From assembly GCA_048013815.1 (NCBI GenBank), contig CM106586.1, positions 5,146,001 through 5,210,000 of the forward strand: a stretch of 64,000 bases of DNA, written 5' to 3'. Position 1 is the first letter of the stretch, and the number at the start of each line of letters is the position of its first letter. Below the pieces are notes generated by a model. It worked only from the letters and a program-made list of their open reading frames with translations. It was not told the DNA's origin and did no database searches. This document shows positions 63,113 to 64,000 of this stretch, piece after piece. The position numbers and the translations under genes are program-made. This DNA is from Setoptus koraiensis (lineage: Eukaryota; Arthropoda).

Positions 63113-64000
63113 GTGTTTTTCTATTGACAGTTGTGTGAGTGTTGATGGAGTTATTTATTTGCTCAGTGGCCATGTGTGTTCCCTCATCTACTACTCAACT
63201 TGAGTGTGTCCTTCAAAACAATTCTTCTACTTCGATTTAAGCGGCCTAGTTACATATTGATTTCATAGCGCCACTGATACATTAATAGTCAAACAAAGTG
63301 TTATCACGATGCGATTAGCTAATGAGATGATCACACGACTTTTTGAGCGATCACATTTCGCCCTCCAATACCAGCCATCTCTAACATTTCGACCTCAAAT
63401 GGTGATCAATTGATGGGCGAATTTGATTGCCGCAAACGCCGGTCGTGGTGGCTCTATGAGATTTTGCGACCCATTGGCAAAGCAATTTTGCATTCGAGAT
63501 AAACGAAACTTGTCAATGGCAGCTATATATCAGCTATTTCTGATTACTTGCTGTGGCTCGTCAATTAGTTGCCACTAAAACGTTTGTATCTAACAATTTG
63601 TAAGATCAAATTGAATCCTATCCAATGCTCACGTACGGCTTACGTGGCCTCAATGAGCCGGCAAAAAACAATCAACCTTCATTAATTTCCGTTTTGTCTC
63701 TAGCTTGCACTTGTGATTTATTGCGTGCCGCTTCGATGTGAAAACACAAAACGACAAAGCGATTTGTCTGTTTTCATATTCTTTTATATGTGTCGCCAGA
63801 GTTGTGTTCACTTTTAGTTTTTACCGGTGGCAATGGGTTTTCAGAGCCGGCTCTCTGCGACAAATGGAGCCAATAAACAGACACTATATGCGTACAGTAT
63901 CTCTCAAATTCAAGTTATTGCTCATTGTGACGTCAAGGCATCTTGCTATTATTTCTCACCTCTCGCGCAAGCAGCCTGAAGATGATCAAAAAGAGTCCCC

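Larger units (their letters stand above)
53965..64000. other. Gene-poor region rich in tandem repeats
   Basis: About 10 kb without a recognisable exon on either strand. It could be intergenic or a large intron of a gene running off the window. It holds the minisatellites, GT and TTA arrays and hairpins listed separately, GC-rich patches near 57.1-59.9 kb, and an AT-rich dyad cluster at 63071-63112. Confidence 0.5.

Overview
The window looks like nuclear DNA of an arthropod, most likely a chelicerate such as a mite. The genes are animal orthologues (E(z), EXOC7, ZMYND19, SHANK, OSGEPL1, smoothelin, AP-3 delta). Introns use GT-AG ends and are mostly short, long single-exon genes sit beside multi-exon ones, poly(A) signals lie close to stop codons, and the DNA is AT-leaning with many GT/GA/CAG-type simple repeats. 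The exact lineage is an inference. No transposon, LTR element, viral fossil, rRNA, convincing tRNA or CRISPR array was recognised.

Layout. 0-2 kb: the 3' part of E(z), the PRC2 histone H3K27 methyltransferase (+). 2.0-4.5 kb: a convergent, overlapping five-exon gene (-) encoding a plasma-membrane Ca2+-ATPase (PMCA)-like protein. It keeps transmembrane segments M3-M10 but has lost the phosphorylation and nucleotide domains and the key ion and catalytic residues, so it is a pseudo-pump. 6.4-7.5 kb: a four-TM protein (-), possibly NKAIN-like. 9.6-10.5 kb: ZMYND19 (+). 10.9-11.3 kb: a small secreted Cys-rich protein (-). 11.5-15.4 kb: a 1299-residue protein with two U1/matrin-type zinc fingers (-), ZNF318-like. 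16.6-18.7 kb: exocyst subunit EXO70 (+), head-to-head with the zinc-finger gene. 19.1-20.8 kb: a pancreatic-lipase-family protein (-). 22.4-35.9 kb: a six-exon SHANK scaffold gene (-) with SPN, ankyrin and PDZ domains and a very long Pro/Gln-rich tail, but no SH3 or SAM domain seen. 38.5-39.8 kb: OSGEPL1/Qri7 (+). 42.6-47.6 kb: a smoothelin-like gene (+) with two alternative 3' ends. 48.4-51.1 kb: AP-3 delta (+), lacking the C-terminal ear. 51.1-64 kb: gene-poor, with one or two possible unidentified exons (-) and many minisatellites, microsatellites and near-perfect hairpins.

The genes do not form a pathway; this is an ordinary gene neighbourhood. The strongest unusual item is the PMCA-derived pseudo-ATPase, whose last coding exon is antisense to the E(z) 3'UTR. 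Other notable items are an ear-less AP-3 delta, a SHANK with neither SH3 nor SAM and an internally duplicated C-terminal module, a smoothelin gene predicted to make CH-containing and CH-less products, and a recurring class of short near-perfect inverted repeats in non-coding DNA. Splice joins were inferred by hand from GT-AG sites, phase and family alignment from memory; no search was run.
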